Assembly (NCBI RefSeq): GCF_015560805.1
Contig: NZ_JADMSO010000004.1
Span: 62,001 to 126,000, forward strand
Reading direction: 5' to 3'
Length of the DNA stretch: 64,000 bases
Source of the DNA: Mediterraneibacter glycyrrhizinilyticus
GTDB lineage: Bacteria; Bacillota; Clostridia; Lachnospirales; Lachnospiraceae
This document shows positions 35,753-44,444 of this stretch, piece by piece (the first letter of the stretch is position 1; each line of letters starts with the position of its first letter). Position numbers and translations under genes: made by a program. The notes beneath the pieces were generated by a model, which had not been told where the DNA came from, made no database searches, and worked only from the letters and a program-made list of their open reading frames with translations.

Positions 35753-37192
35753 ATGGGAACAAAACAACAAAAAGAAACAAAAATGCGCCCCTTTGGCGCG
35801 CGTGACAAATGGGGCTACGCGATGGGAGATCTCGGATGCAATATGAGTTTTGCGATGAACAGTTATCTGATGCTGTTCTATACGCAGTATATTGGTCTGA
35901 GCCTGACCACATGGGGCGTTATCATTTTGATCCTGAAAATATGGGATGGAATCAATGACCCGATCATGGGAGCATTGATGGATACACTGAAGCCGGGAAA
36001 AAAAGGAAAATTCAAGACATATATTTTCTACGGATCTTTCTTGCTGATGTTTTCCGGTGCGTTATGTTTTCTGCCGATCCCGTCTGCACCGTATGCGGTG
36101 AAAGTGGCAGTATGTATGCTGGCATATTTTGTATGGGATTTCTCTTATACGATCGTAAATGTACCGTATGGGGCAATGAGTACCGCGATCACATCGGATC
36201 CGGGAGAACGTGCACAGCTTTCCACATATCGTGGAATCGGTTCCATGATCGCAAATATTGCTGTGATGGTCATTCTTCCGATCCTCTGCTATGACAGCGA
36301 GAACAATCTGATCGGCGGACGGATGTTTGTGATCGCACTGGTGATGGGATTTGCAGGGTTCGTTGCATTCCAGCTGCTTTTGAAATGGACGACGGAACGT
36401 ATCGCACCGCGTGAGACCGTGCAGGCAAACGGGGAACGTCCGAAATTCAATTACTTTAAAGCTCTCGGAAGTTTTTTGAAAAACCGTGCGGCAGTCGGAC
36501 TTACACTGGCGACGATCGCACAGCTGATCATGACAAACAGTCTCGGAGCTGCCAATCAGGTCCTGTTCCAGAGTTATTTTGAAATGGCACAGTTTTCCGG
36601 TCTGATGGGGCTTGGAATGATGATCCCGGCGTTGGTGATCATTCCGTTTGTCAAACCACTTGTAAATCGCTTTGGAAAGCAGGAACTTGCGGCATACCCA
36701 TTGCTTGTCGGAGCGGTTGCCAGTTTGGGAATCATTTTTCTCCCGGTCACACCGGATGCAAAAGGTATGGTTCTGTATTTGATCTTGTCCCTGATCATCA
36801 TGGCATCTGATACCTTCTTTATGTCGATCTGCTGGGCAATGACAGCGGACTGTATCGATTATCAGGAACTTCGTACCGGCGTCAGAGAAGAGGGAACCGT
36901 ATATGCAACTTATTCTCTGGGAAGAAAACTTGCAAGCGGATTTGGTGTTTCCATTATCGCATTCTTATTGATCTTTACAGGGTACAATGAAACACTCGGC
37001 GCACAGCAGCCGACAGAGGTGGCAAATAACGTTCGTATTCTGATCGGACTTGTCTATGCGGTCTGTATGCTGCTGCAGTTTGTATGTTTGAAATTTATCT
37101 ACAATCTGGATAAAAATGCGACATTGGAAATGGAAGCAAAAATGGGACATACCAATGCAGAATTGATCGGAGAAGATCGGGACGACGATTAA
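35753..37192 (+). CDS. Sugar:cation symporter, GPH family (MFS)
   Basis: A 479-residue membrane protein with about twelve transmembrane segments, of the glycoside-pentoside-hexuronide:cation symporter group (MelB, XynB/YicJ-like). The early motif LGCNMSFAMNSYLMLFYTQY and the loop WDGINDPIMGALMD, which holds the cation-site Asp, are clear. It is the only transporter in the operon, so it presumably brings in the glycoside that the three hydrolases cleave inside the cell. GAAAGGAG precedes the ATG. Confidence 0.92.
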   Translation: MGTKQQKETKMRPFGARDKWGYAMGDLGCNMSFAMNSYLMLFYTQYIGLSLTTWGVIILILKIWDGINDPIMGALMDTLKPGKKGKFKTYIFYGSFLLMFSGALCFLPIPSAPYAVKVAVCMLAYFVWDFSYTIVNVPYGAMSTAITSDPGERAQLSTYRGIGSMIANIAVMVILPILCYDSENNLIGGRMFVIALVMGFAGFVAFQLLLKWTTERIAPRETVQANGERPKFNYFKALGSFLKNRAAVGLTLATIAQLIMTNSLGAANQVLFQSYFEMAQFSGLMGLGMMIPALVIIPFVKPLVNRFGKQELAAYPLLVGAVASLGIIFLPVTPDAKGMVLYLILSLIIMASDTFFMSICWAMTADCIDYQELRTGVREEGTVYATYSLGRKLASGFGVSIIAFLLIFTGYNETLGAQQPTEVANNVRILIGLVYAVCMLLQFVCLKFIYNLDKNATLEMEAKMGHTNAELIGEDRDDD

Positions 37193-37222
37193 TTTTCCGA
37201 ACAGGAGAAAGGAGCGTTATAT

Positions 37223-39463
37223 ATGCGCACAACGATTTCAATCAATGAGGACTGGCTGTTTACAGCCAGTCAGATAGATCCGGCATTGCCGGATCTATCT
37301 GTTATGGAGACGGTAAATCTTCCGCATACATGGAATGCAGAAGACGGTTCCGACGGGGATGATTTTTATCACCGGGGAGTTTGCTGGTATGCAAAAAAAA
37401 TCATTCGACCGGATGGAGAATGTGTTTTTCTGGAAGTGGAAGCAGCAAGCCAGATTGCCGAGGTATATTTGAATGGAACATGTGTAGGGCGTCATCAGGG
37501 AGGATTTTCATCATTTCGTATCGATCTGACAGAGACGATGCGTCCGGGGGAAAATTTACTTCTGATCTCGGTTGACAATGGGGAAAGTGAAAAGACATAT
37601 CCACAGTTTGCTGATTTTACTTTTTTCGGAGGGCTTTATCGGGGAGTAAAATTGATCGTCGTACCGAAGAATCATCTGAAACTGGAAGCGGGAGATCCGG
37701 GGCTGCATGTGACCGCAGAACTGCTGGAGGACGGTTCGGCAAGTGTCAGAACAGATACGGGAATCCACACAGGAACACGAGGAACGTTCTGTTTTACGAT
37801 CGAAGATGCAGAGGGAAGAACCGTAGAAAAAAATGTAACAGAAAAAGGGGAAGCAACGTTTACATTGAGAGAACCACATCTGTGGGACGGCGTGAAAGAT
37901 CCGTATCTGTATACCGCGAGAGTCCGGTTGGAAGAATCCGGTGACGAAGTGGCTGTTCGTTTTGGCGTTCGTCAGTTTTCGGTGGATGCGGAGCTTGGAT
38001 TTTTCCTGAATGGAAAACCATATCCATTACGCGGTGTTTCCAGACATCAGGACCGGCAGGGAAAAGGATGGGCTGTTACTGAGGCGGATCACAGGCAGGA
38101 TATAGAGCTGATCCGGGAAGTCGGGGCAAATAGTATACGGCTTGCCCATTATCAGCATGCACAGTACTTTTATGATTTATGTGATGAAGCAGGTGTGGTA
38201 GTCTGGGCGGAAATTCCGTTTATTTCCAGGTTTATGCCGGGCAAGGAAGCACATGACGATACGATTTCACAGATGAGGGAACTGATCTTGCAGAGCGGCA
38301 ATCATCCGTCCATTTGTTTTTGGGGCATCAGCAATGAGATCACAATGAAAGGAGAAAGCGAAGCGCTTCTTCAAAATCTGAACGATCTTCAGGAACTTTG
38401 TCATGCGATGGATCCGACCCGCCTGACAACGATGGCTCAGATCGGAGCTGTGTCGCTGAACAGCCCGACCAACACGATCACGGATGTATTGGCATATAAC
38501 ATTTACCTTGGATGGTATGTTGGGAAAACCGAAGATTGCGCGGATTGGCTGGATGAGCGAAAGCATGCACAGCCGCAAAGAGCACTTGCGCTTTCCGAGT
38601 ATGGGGCAGATGCCAATTATGAGATCCATTCCGATCAGCCGAAACGAAAGGATTACAGCGAAGAATACCAGTGTCTCTACCATGAGGGCATGCTGCAGAT
38701 CATCGAGGAGCGCCCATGGCTTTGGGGAACATATGCATGGAATATGTTTGAATTTGCTGCGGACAAGCGGAACGAGGGCGGAACAAAAGGTCAAAATACA
38801 AAGGGATTTGTCAGCTATGACAGAACCGTAAAAAAAGATGTTTTCTATTTATATAAAGCCTACTGGTCCAAAGATCCGTTCGTTCATGTTTGCGGAAGAC
38901 GGTTTGTGGATCGTGTCGGGGAGACAACGGAAGTGAAAATTTATTCCAATCAGTCGGAAGTGACGTTATATTGTGACGGAGAAAAGGTCGGAACAAAGAA
39001 CGGAAGCAGGATCTTCCGGTTTACGATCCCGCTTGCAGGGGAACATACACTTCGTGCAAAAGCCGGAACATGTGAGGATACGATCCGGATTCGAAAAGTG
39101 GAGGAACCAAATCCGGATTATCAGGTGAAAGGCGGCGGAAATGAGGGAGTAGACTGGTATCTGGATGAATATGGAAACAGGCAGCGATTGACGGAAAAAG
39201 ACGGTTATTTTTCCGTGTTCGATCCGATCGGTATGATTCTGGCAAATCCGGGCGGGGCAGAAGTGATCCAAAGTTTGCTGAAGCAAGTCGCAGCAGCCTT
39301 TACAAAAGCCGGAGAGCAGCAGGAGACTCCGAAAGTCGACGAAAACCTGATGGAAATGATCAAGGGAATCTCACCGGCAGATCTGATCGAAATGTCCGCA
39401 CCGAAGCTGGCAGGGCAAGTACTGCCTCCGTTAAACGAAATGTTGCATCGGATTGCAAAGTAG
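37223..39463 (+). CDS. Glycoside hydrolase family 2 with C-terminal extension
   Basis: A 746-residue GH2 enzyme (beta-galactosidase, beta-glucuronidase or beta-mannosidase group). A jelly-roll sugar-binding domain (NLPHTWNAEDGSDGDDFYHRG), an immunoglobulin-like domain and the catalytic barrel follow in order. Acid/base Glu is in CFWGISNEI and the nucleophile Glu in LALSEYGADAN. LRGVSRHQDRQGKGWAVTE resembles beta-galactosidases. After the barrel comes an Ig-like segment and about 120 residues (from NPDYQVKGGGNEGVDW) with a helical end, which I do not recognise. It closes the operon. Codons 17-26 lie in a perfect 31-bp palindrome. Confidence 0.9.
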   Translation: MRTTISINEDWLFTASQIDPALPDLSVMETVNLPHTWNAEDGSDGDDFYHRGVCWYAKKIIRPDGECVFLEVEAASQIAEVYLNGTCVGRHQGGFSSFRIDLTETMRPGENLLLISVDNGESEKTYPQFADFTFFGGLYRGVKLIVVPKNHLKLEAGDPGLHVTAELLEDGSASVRTDTGIHTGTRGTFCFTIEDAEGRTVEKNVTEKGEATFTLREPHLWDGVKDPYLYTARVRLEESGDEVAVRFGVRQFSVDAELGFFLNGKPYPLRGVSRHQDRQGKGWAVTEADHRQDIELIREVGANSIRLAHYQHAQYFYDLCDEAGVVVWAEIPFISRFMPGKEAHDDTISQMRELILQSGNHPSICFWGISNEITMKGESEALLQNLNDLQELCHAMDPTRLTTMAQIGAVSLNSPTNTITDVLAYNIYLGWYVGKTEDCADWLDERKHAQPQRALALSEYGADANYEIHSDQPKRKDYSEEYQCLYHEGMLQIIEERPWLWGTYAWNMFEFAADKRNEGGTKGQNTKGFVSYDRTVKKDVFYLYKAYWSKDPFVHVCGRRFVDRVGETTEVKIYSNQSEVTLYCDGEKVGTKNGSRIFRFTIPLAGEHTLRAKAGTCEDTIRIRKVEEPNPDYQVKGGGNEGVDWYLDEYGNRQRLTEKDGYFSVFDPIGMILANPGGAEVIQSLLKQVAAAFTKAGEQQETPKVDENLMEMIKGISPADLIEMSAPKLAGQVLPPLNEMLHRIAK
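37271..37301. repeat. 31-bp perfect palindrome inside the GH2 gene
   Basis: CAGATAGATCCGGCA is followed by one T and then by its exact reverse complement. It lies 48 bp after the GH2 start, in codons for SQIDPALPDLSV, a variable part of the family. The mRNA would form a 14-15 bp hairpin here. Confidence 0.8.
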
Positions 39464-39512
39464 AGCTTTTAAGACAAAATTTAAAAACAGAAGAATAGAA
39501 ACAATATTTTAC

Positions 39513-39541
39513 TGTACATTTTTTCGCTTTCATACTATAAT
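39513..39541 (+). promoter_or_regulatory. Probable promoter of the L,D-transpeptidase gene
   Basis: TGTACA at 39513-39518 and a perfect TATAAT at 39536-39541 are 17 bp apart. The -35 box is only a partial match. Confidence 0.5.
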
Positions 39542-39581
39542 GTTGCCTAGATATTGATTATAGAAGAGGGAGCAGTACTAA

Positions 39582-41324
39582 ATGAGCAAAAGGGAGATCC
39601 ATGAACAGGAACATAATCCGGATGAACAGGTAAATGTGCAGGAATCTCCGGCGGATACACCGGAGATGGAGGAAAATCTGCCGGATCCGGAAGCGGAGGC
39701 TGACGGAGAGGACGAGGCATTTGACGTGGACGGATCCTATGAGGACGAGGCATTCGATGAGGACGACGTTTATGATGAGGAAACAGACTCTTATGATGAG
39801 GACGATACCTTATATATGAGTCTGGATGAGGAAGAAAAGCCACAGGTCAAAACGAAAGCACCGAAAAAGAAAAAGGGACGGAAGAAACGCAGAAAAAGGG
39901 CGGCTGTTGCAAAAAAGAAGACGGATAAAAAGAAAGGTCTGATCATTGCAGGTGTGACCGTCGGTGTTTTGGCGGCAGTATATGTCGGCATATCAGTATT
40001 TTTTATGAGTCATTTCTATATTAATACAGAGATCAACGGTCATAATTTTTCGGCAAAATCTGTCAAGGATGTTGAAGAATATATGAAAGATCAGGTGAAA
40101 GGATATACGTTGACAGTCCTGGAAAAGGAAGATAAATCGGATACGATCAAAGGAGAAGACATCTCCCTCGCCTATGTGGAAAATGACGATGTGAAAAATG
40201 CGATTAAAAAGCAGAATGCGTTCCTCTGGCCGAGTGCATTTTTTGTGAAGAGCTCCACGCAGGTTACGATTGAAGTCTCTTATGATAAGGAAGCCTTGGA
40301 AGAGCAGATCAATAATCTCCAGTCGGTAAAAGTGGAGCAGATCCCGCCGACAAACGCCTATCCGAAGTTTGACGGAACACAGTATGTTGTAGAACCGGAA
40401 GTGACAGGAACCGCAGTGGATATGGACATGCTTCATGAAAAGATCGCCCAGTACATTCGGGAATTCAAATCGGAGCTGAACATGGAAGAAGAGGGATGTT
40501 ATGCTCTTCCGAAGTTTACAGCAGAATCAAAAGAAGTGCAGGCTGCATGTGACAGCATGAACCAGTATATTAAAGCAAGTATTACGTATCCGATGGATGA
40601 GAATGTGGTGGTGGATAAAAATCTGATCTCCACATGGCTTACAGTGGATGAATCCATGAACGTTGTGTTCAATGAGAACGGCGTTCGGGAATGGATGGCG
40701 TCTTTCGGCGATCAGTATGATACAATGGGAGCGGCAAGAACGATCACGACCCCATGGGGAAAAACAGCAGAAGTTTCCGGCGGGGATTATGGATGGTCGA
40801 TCGATGAAGAGACCGAATCGGCAGCGTTGATCAACAGTATTAAGAACGGGGAAGTCGTTACGAGAGAGCCGGCATATTATATCGGAGGTACAGCGGCTTC
40901 CCACGGTCCGCAGGACTGGGGAACAACATATGCGGAAGTGGACTTAAGCGCTCAGCATATGTGGTATATCCAGGACGGCGCCGTTGTGCTGGAGACGGAT
41001 GTGGTAACCGGTGAGCCGATTCCGGCAAAAGAGACGCCGACCGGCGTGTATGCACTGAAAGAGACAACGATGCACGAGGTACTTGTAGGAGAGATCGTTC
41101 CGGAGACCGGAGAGCCGGAATACCGGACGCCGGTAGACTACTGGATGCGGATCACCTGGAGCGGAGTCGGATTTCACGATGCAACATGGCAGTCCACCTT
41201 TGGTGGAACATTGAATCAGATCCCGGGAGTCGGATCCCATGGATGCATCAATATGCCGTATGATCAGGCGGCTGCACTTTACAATATGATTTCAACAGGA
41301 ACTCCTGTTATCATCCATTATTAA
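39582..41324 (+). CDS. L,D-transpeptidase (YkuD) with a PG-binding-like domain and charged cytoplasmic tail
   Basis: A 580-residue membrane-anchored cell-wall enzyme that forms 3-3 crosslinks or attaches proteins to peptidoglycan. Residues 1-85 are extremely acidic and low in complexity, residues 86-118 are nearly all Lys/Arg, and one membrane helix follows at about 120-143 (GLIIAGVTVGVLAAVYVGIS). Outside are a peptidoglycan-binding-4-like region and the YkuD domain, with the catalytic motif GVGSHGCINMP (Cys555). This tail-inside, catalytic-outside plan is common in Lachnospiraceae; the acidic then basic tail could act as an interaction or condensate-forming segment, but that is a guess. A terminator follows. 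Confidence 0.93.
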   Translation: MSKREIHEQEHNPDEQVNVQESPADTPEMEENLPDPEAEADGEDEAFDVDGSYEDEAFDEDDVYDEETDSYDEDDTLYMSLDEEEKPQVKTKAPKKKKGRKKRRKRAAVAKKKTDKKKGLIIAGVTVGVLAAVYVGISVFFMSHFYINTEINGHNFSAKSVKDVEEYMKDQVKGYTLTVLEKEDKSDTIKGEDISLAYVENDDVKNAIKKQNAFLWPSAFFVKSSTQVTIEVSYDKEALEEQINNLQSVKVEQIPPTNAYPKFDGTQYVVEPEVTGTAVDMDMLHEKIAQYIREFKSELNMEEEGCYALPKFTAESKEVQAACDSMNQYIKASITYPMDENVVVDKNLISTWLTVDESMNVVFNENGVREWMASFGDQYDTMGAARTITTPWGKTAEVSGGDYGWSIDEETESAALINSIKNGEVVTREPAYYIGGTAASHGPQDWGTTYAEVDLSAQHMWYIQDGAVVLETDVVTGEPIPAKETPTGVYALKETTMHEVLVGEIVPETGEPEYRTPVDYWMRITWSGVGFHDATWQSTFGGTLNQIPGVGSHGCINMPYDQAAALYNMISTGTPVIIHY

Positions 41325-41327
41325 AAG

Positions 41328-41361
41328 AAAAGGGACAGTCAGAAGTGCGGCTGTCCCTTTT
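41328..41361 (+). terminator. Terminator after the L,D-transpeptidase gene
   Basis: AAAAGGGACAG pairs perfectly with CTGTCCCTTTT across a 12-nt loop. The tgt start follows only 16 bp later, so some readthrough may be needed to express tgt unless it has its own promoter. Confidence 0.8.
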
Positions 41362-41376
41362 AGAAAGAGGACATTT

Positions 41377-42504
41377 ATGTATGAATTGTTGAAAAAAGAG
41401 GGGCTGGCAAAACGCGGTCGGTTACATACGGTACACGGAACGATCGAGACGCCGGTTTTTATGAATGTGGGAACAGCGGCGGCGATCAAAGGCGCCGTGT
41501 CGACAGACGATCTGCGGGGGATCAAGACACAGGTAGAATTATCCAATACATATCATCTTCATGTGCGACCGGGAGATCAGGTTGTAAAACAGCTCGGCGG
41601 ACTGCATAAGTTTATGAACTGGGACAAACCGATCCTGACGGATTCCGGCGGATTTCAGGTGTTTTCTCTTGCAGGACTTCGGAAGATCAAGGAAGAGGGC
41701 GTGCATTTCCATTCCCATATCGACGGAAAGAAGATTTTTATGGGACCGGAAGAGAGTATGCAGATCCAGTCTAATTTAGCCTCCACGATCGCAATGGCTT
41801 TTGATGAATGCCCGTCCAGTGTGGCGGACCGTGAATATATGGAACAGTCGGTTGCACGGACGACCCGTTGGCTGGCGCGCTGCAAACAGGAGATGGAGCG
41901 GCTGAACAGTCTTCCGGATACGATCAATCCGCATCAGATGCTGTTCGGGATCAATCAGGGCGGCGTGTATGAAGATATCCGGATCGAACATGCAAAGCAA
42001 ATCACGAAGCTGGATCTGGATGGTTATGCGGTCGGCGGACTTGCGGTCGGAGAAAGCCATGAGGAGATGTATCGGATCCTGGATGCGGTCGTGCCGTATC
42101 TTCCGGACAATAAACCGACTTATCTGATGGGCGTCGGAACTCCGGCAAATATTTTGGAGGGAGTTGCCCGGGGCGTGGATTTCTTTGATTGTGTATATCC
42201 GTCGCGGAATGGTCGTCACGGACATGTGTATACGAATCACGGAAAGCTGAATCTGTTCAACGCCAAATTTGAACTGGACGATCGTCCGATCGAGGAGGGA
42301 TGCCAGTGTCCGGCATGCAGAAGCTACAGCCGCGCATATATCCGTCATTTATTGAAAGCGAAAGAAATGCTCGGAATGCGTCTCTGTGTTCTTCATAATC
42401 TGTACTTCTATAATACGATGATGGAAGAAATCAGGGATGCGTTGGATGCGGGAGCATTTCATGCATATAAGGAAGAAAAATTAAAGGGCGTGTTGGGCTT
42501 GTAA
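41377..42504 (+). CDS. tgt: tRNA-guanine transglycosylase
   Basis: Tgt swaps the wobble guanine of Asp, Asn, His and Tyr tRNAs for a queuosine precursor. The 375 residues show the active-site Asp in ILTDSGGFQVFSLAG, the GINQGGVYEDIR loop, GGLAVGE, the nucleophile region DFFDCVYPSRNGRHG, and the zinc site CQCPACRSYSRAYIRHL. An AGAGG site lies upstream. yajC follows with its own promoter, the common tgt-yajC order. Confidence 0.96.
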   Translation: MYELLKKEGLAKRGRLHTVHGTIETPVFMNVGTAAAIKGAVSTDDLRGIKTQVELSNTYHLHVRPGDQVVKQLGGLHKFMNWDKPILTDSGGFQVFSLAGLRKIKEEGVHFHSHIDGKKIFMGPEESMQIQSNLASTIAMAFDECPSSVADREYMEQSVARTTRWLARCKQEMERLNSLPDTINPHQMLFGINQGGVYEDIRIEHAKQITKLDLDGYAVGGLAVGESHEEMYRILDAVVPYLPDNKPTYLMGVGTPANILEGVARGVDFFDCVYPSRNGRHGHVYTNHGKLNLFNAKFELDDRPIEEGCQCPACRSYSRAYIRHLLKAKEMLGMRLCVLHNLYFYNTMMEEIRDALDAGAFHAYKEEKLKGVLGL

Positions 42505-42545
42505 AAGTTTGAGCGGAAAAGTTTAAGATGAAACAAAAAATACAC

Positions 42546-42574
42546 TTGAAGTAATTGTATTTTTTATGTATAAT
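42546..42574 (+). promoter_or_regulatory. Promoter of yajC
   Basis: TTGAAG at 42546-42551 and a perfect TATAAT at 42569-42574 are 17 bp apart, 44 bp before the yajC start. Confidence 0.7.
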
Positions 42575-42617
42575 GGTCATATTGCTTGAAGATAAGTAGT
42601 TAGGAGGATGTATTAAG

Positions 42618-42923
42618 ATGAATGGAGTTTTAGCTGCCGGTGGTTCAATGAGTATGGTAAGTATCATTCTTGTTTACGTTGTAATTATCGGAGGTATGTG
42701 GTTCTTACTGATGCGCCCACAGAAAAAGGAGCAGAAGCGTATACAGGCAATGCTTTCCACGATGGAAGTAGGCGATACCGTTCTTACAACAAGCGGATTT
42801 TACGGAGTGATCATTGATATCACAGACGACGATGTGATCGTAGAATTTGGTAACAATAAGAACTGCCGTATTCCGATGCAGAAAGCTGCGATCGCTCAGC
42901 TTGAGAAGCCGAGTGCTGAATAA
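42618..42923 (+). CDS. yajC: Preprotein translocase subunit YajC
   Basis: A 101-residue protein with one N-terminal membrane helix (MVSIILVYVVIIGGMWFLLM) followed by RPQKKEQKRIQAMLSTMEVGDTVLTTSGFYGVI, the standard YajC core. It associates with SecDF at the Sec translocon. secD and secF are not next to it. A strong terminator follows at 42938-42975. Confidence 0.95.
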   Translation: MNGVLAAGGSMSMVSIILVYVVIIGGMWFLLMRPQKKEQKRIQAMLSTMEVGDTVLTTSGFYGVIIDITDDDVIVEFGNNKNCRIPMQKAAIAQLEKPSAE

Positions 42924-42937
42924 TTAGGAAAGAGAGA

Positions 42938-42975
42938 AAGACCGGTGAGCGAAAAGCTTTTCGGTCTTCTTTTTG
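42938..42975 (+). terminator. Terminator of yajC
   Basis: AAGACCG pairs with CGGTCTT around an inner GAAAAGCTTTTC hairpin, followed by CTTTTTG. The structured repeat A begins within 10 bp of it. Confidence 0.8.
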
Positions 42976-43018
42976 TATAGGGTGCGTCCAGCGAAGCTGG
43001 ACCACACTTGCCGGTGCA

Positions 43019-43090
43019 AGTCCGGGCTTGCTCGAGACCTTGGCGACTGCTTACAATCCCGGAATGTGCCTTTTGGCACTTCCGGTGATT
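43019..43090 (+). repeat. Structured 72-nt repeat element, copy A
   Basis: This 72-nt stretch matches 59668-59739 in reverse complement at 69 of 72 positions. It has strong RNA-like structure: CCGGAA-T-GTGCC pairs with GGCAC-TTCCGG across TTTT, while TCCGGG at 43021-43026 can pair instead with CCCGGA at 43058-43063, so two folds compete. A perfect hairpin GTCCAGC-GAA-GCTGGAC stands just before it at 42986-43002, and a third arm GAAGTGCC near 43105 can pair with GGCACTTC. It does not encode a plausible protein. I know no named family that fits. The rest of the 410-bp gap to leuB holds this element and the leuB promoter. Confidence 0.85.
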
Positions 43091-43197
43091 TTCATCGGAC
43101 CGCAGAAGTGCCGGTGTGAAAGAAACAGAAGTCCTTTTTGTGACAGAGTGAATAAAAAGAGATTGTAGATACTTTGACACTTTTCTGTGCTAAAGGG

Positions 43198-43226
43198 TTG
43201 AAACGTGGGGTGAAATGAGGTAATAT
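43198..43226 (+). promoter_or_regulatory. Promoter of the leuB-serA operon
   Basis: TTGAAA at 43198-43203 and TAATAT at 43221-43226 are 17 bp apart. The following leader of about 100 nt to leuB shows no T-box or other leader that I recognise. Confidence 0.55.
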
Positions 43227-43332
43227 AAGGAAATAACGTGATATCGGGGGAGAAAGAGGGTTAAGGAACTGTTTTTATTCCGCATTTCTGAAGTCCCGGC
43301 ATCATAACATTTTATCAAGGAAGTGATGACAT

Positions 43333-44427
43333 ATGATATGGAACATTGGAGTGATCAAGGGGGATGGGATCGGACCGGAGATCGTCACAGAAGCGATGAA
43401 AGTGTTGGAACAGGTGGCCGACGTATATGGACATGAGTGTAAGTACACACAGCTTTTGATGGGCGGGGCATCGATCGATGTACACGGAGTTCCGCTGACG
43501 GACGAGACGATCCGCTTAGCAAAAGAAAGCGACGCCGTACTGATGGGATCGATCGGCGGCGATACGAGGACTTCTCCATGGTATCGGTTGGAACCGTCCA
43601 AACGACCGGAAGCCGGACTTTTGAAGATACGAAAAGAACTGAATCTGTTTGCAAATCTTCGTCCGGCGGTGCTGTATGACGAACTGAAAAAAGCCTGCCC
43701 GTTGAAAGAAGAATTGACAGAGGGCGGATTTGATATGATGATCATGCGGGAACTGACCGGAGGATTGTATTTCGGGGAACGTTCCACAAAGGAAGTGAAC
43801 GGGGTTCTGACGGCGAACGATCAACTGACTTATAATGAAGAAGAAATCCGGCGGATCGCAAAAAAAGGATTTGATATTGCGATGAAACGGCGCAGAAAAG
43901 TGACCAGTGTCGACAAGGCAAACGTTCTGGATTCCTCCAGACTTTGGAGAAAGATTGTGGAGGAAGTGGCAAAAGATTATCCGGAAGTGACATTGGAGCA
44001 TATGCTCGTTGATAATTGCGCAATGCAGCTTGTGAGAGATCCGAGACAGTTTGACGTGATCCTCACGGAGAATATGTTCGGTGATATTCTTTCCGATGAG
44101 GCGAGCATGGTGACCGGTTCGATCGGAATGCTCGCATCCGCCAGCTTAAATGAGACGAAATTCGGTCTTTATGAACCAAGCGGAGGTTCCGCACCAGATA
44201 TAGCCGGAAAAGGCATTGCCAATCCGATCGCAACGATCTTATCTGCGGCAATGATGCTTCGATTCACATTTGATCTGGATCGGGAAGCCGACACCGTGGA
44301 GCAGGCGGTGAAAGAGGTTTTGGAAGCAGGATACCGCACAAAGGATATTATGTCGGATGGAAATATATTAGTCGGAACAAAAGAGATGGGAGACCAGATC
44401 TGCGCCCGTATCAGACGGACAGCTTAA
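43333..44427 (+). CDS. leuB: 3-isopropylmalate dehydrogenase
   Basis: LeuB oxidises and decarboxylates 3-isopropylmalate with NAD, the third step of leucine synthesis. The 364 residues show the family start [16 protein letters not shown], the substrate loop [13 protein letters not shown] (arginines binding malate), the metal Asp block and [18 protein letters not shown] near the NAD site. leuA, leuC and leuD are not in the window. The next genes make valine/isoleucine and serine, so this is a mixed amino-acid operon. Confidence 0.95.
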   Translation: MIWNIGVIKGDGIGPEIVTEAMKVLEQVADVYGHECKYTQLLMGGASIDVHGVPLTDETIRLAKESDAVLMGSIGGDTRTSPWYRLEPSKRPEAGLLKIRKELNLFANLRPAVLYDELKKACPLKEELTEGGFDMMIMRELTGGLYFGERSTKEVNGVLTANDQLTYNEEEIRRIAKKGFDIAMKRRRKVTSVDKANVLDSSRLWRKIVEEVAKDYPEVTLEHMLVDNCAMQLVRDPRQFDVILTENMFGDILSDEASMVTGSIGMLASASLNETKFGLYEPSGGSAPDIAGKGIANPIATILSAAMMLRFTFDLDREADTVEQAVKEVLEAGYRTKDIMSDGNILVGTKEMGDQICARIRRTA

Positions 44428-44444
44428 AAAGGGAGGAGAAACAG

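Noticed and set aside
42980-43095. Element A as the 5' end of a group II intron (GTGCG start, GGTGCAAGTCC) or as a cobalamin riboswitch (GAGACC)
   Set aside because: No reverse transcriptase, domain V or intron end is present, copy B lacks the GTGCG part, and the riboswitch core and B12 box are not complete.
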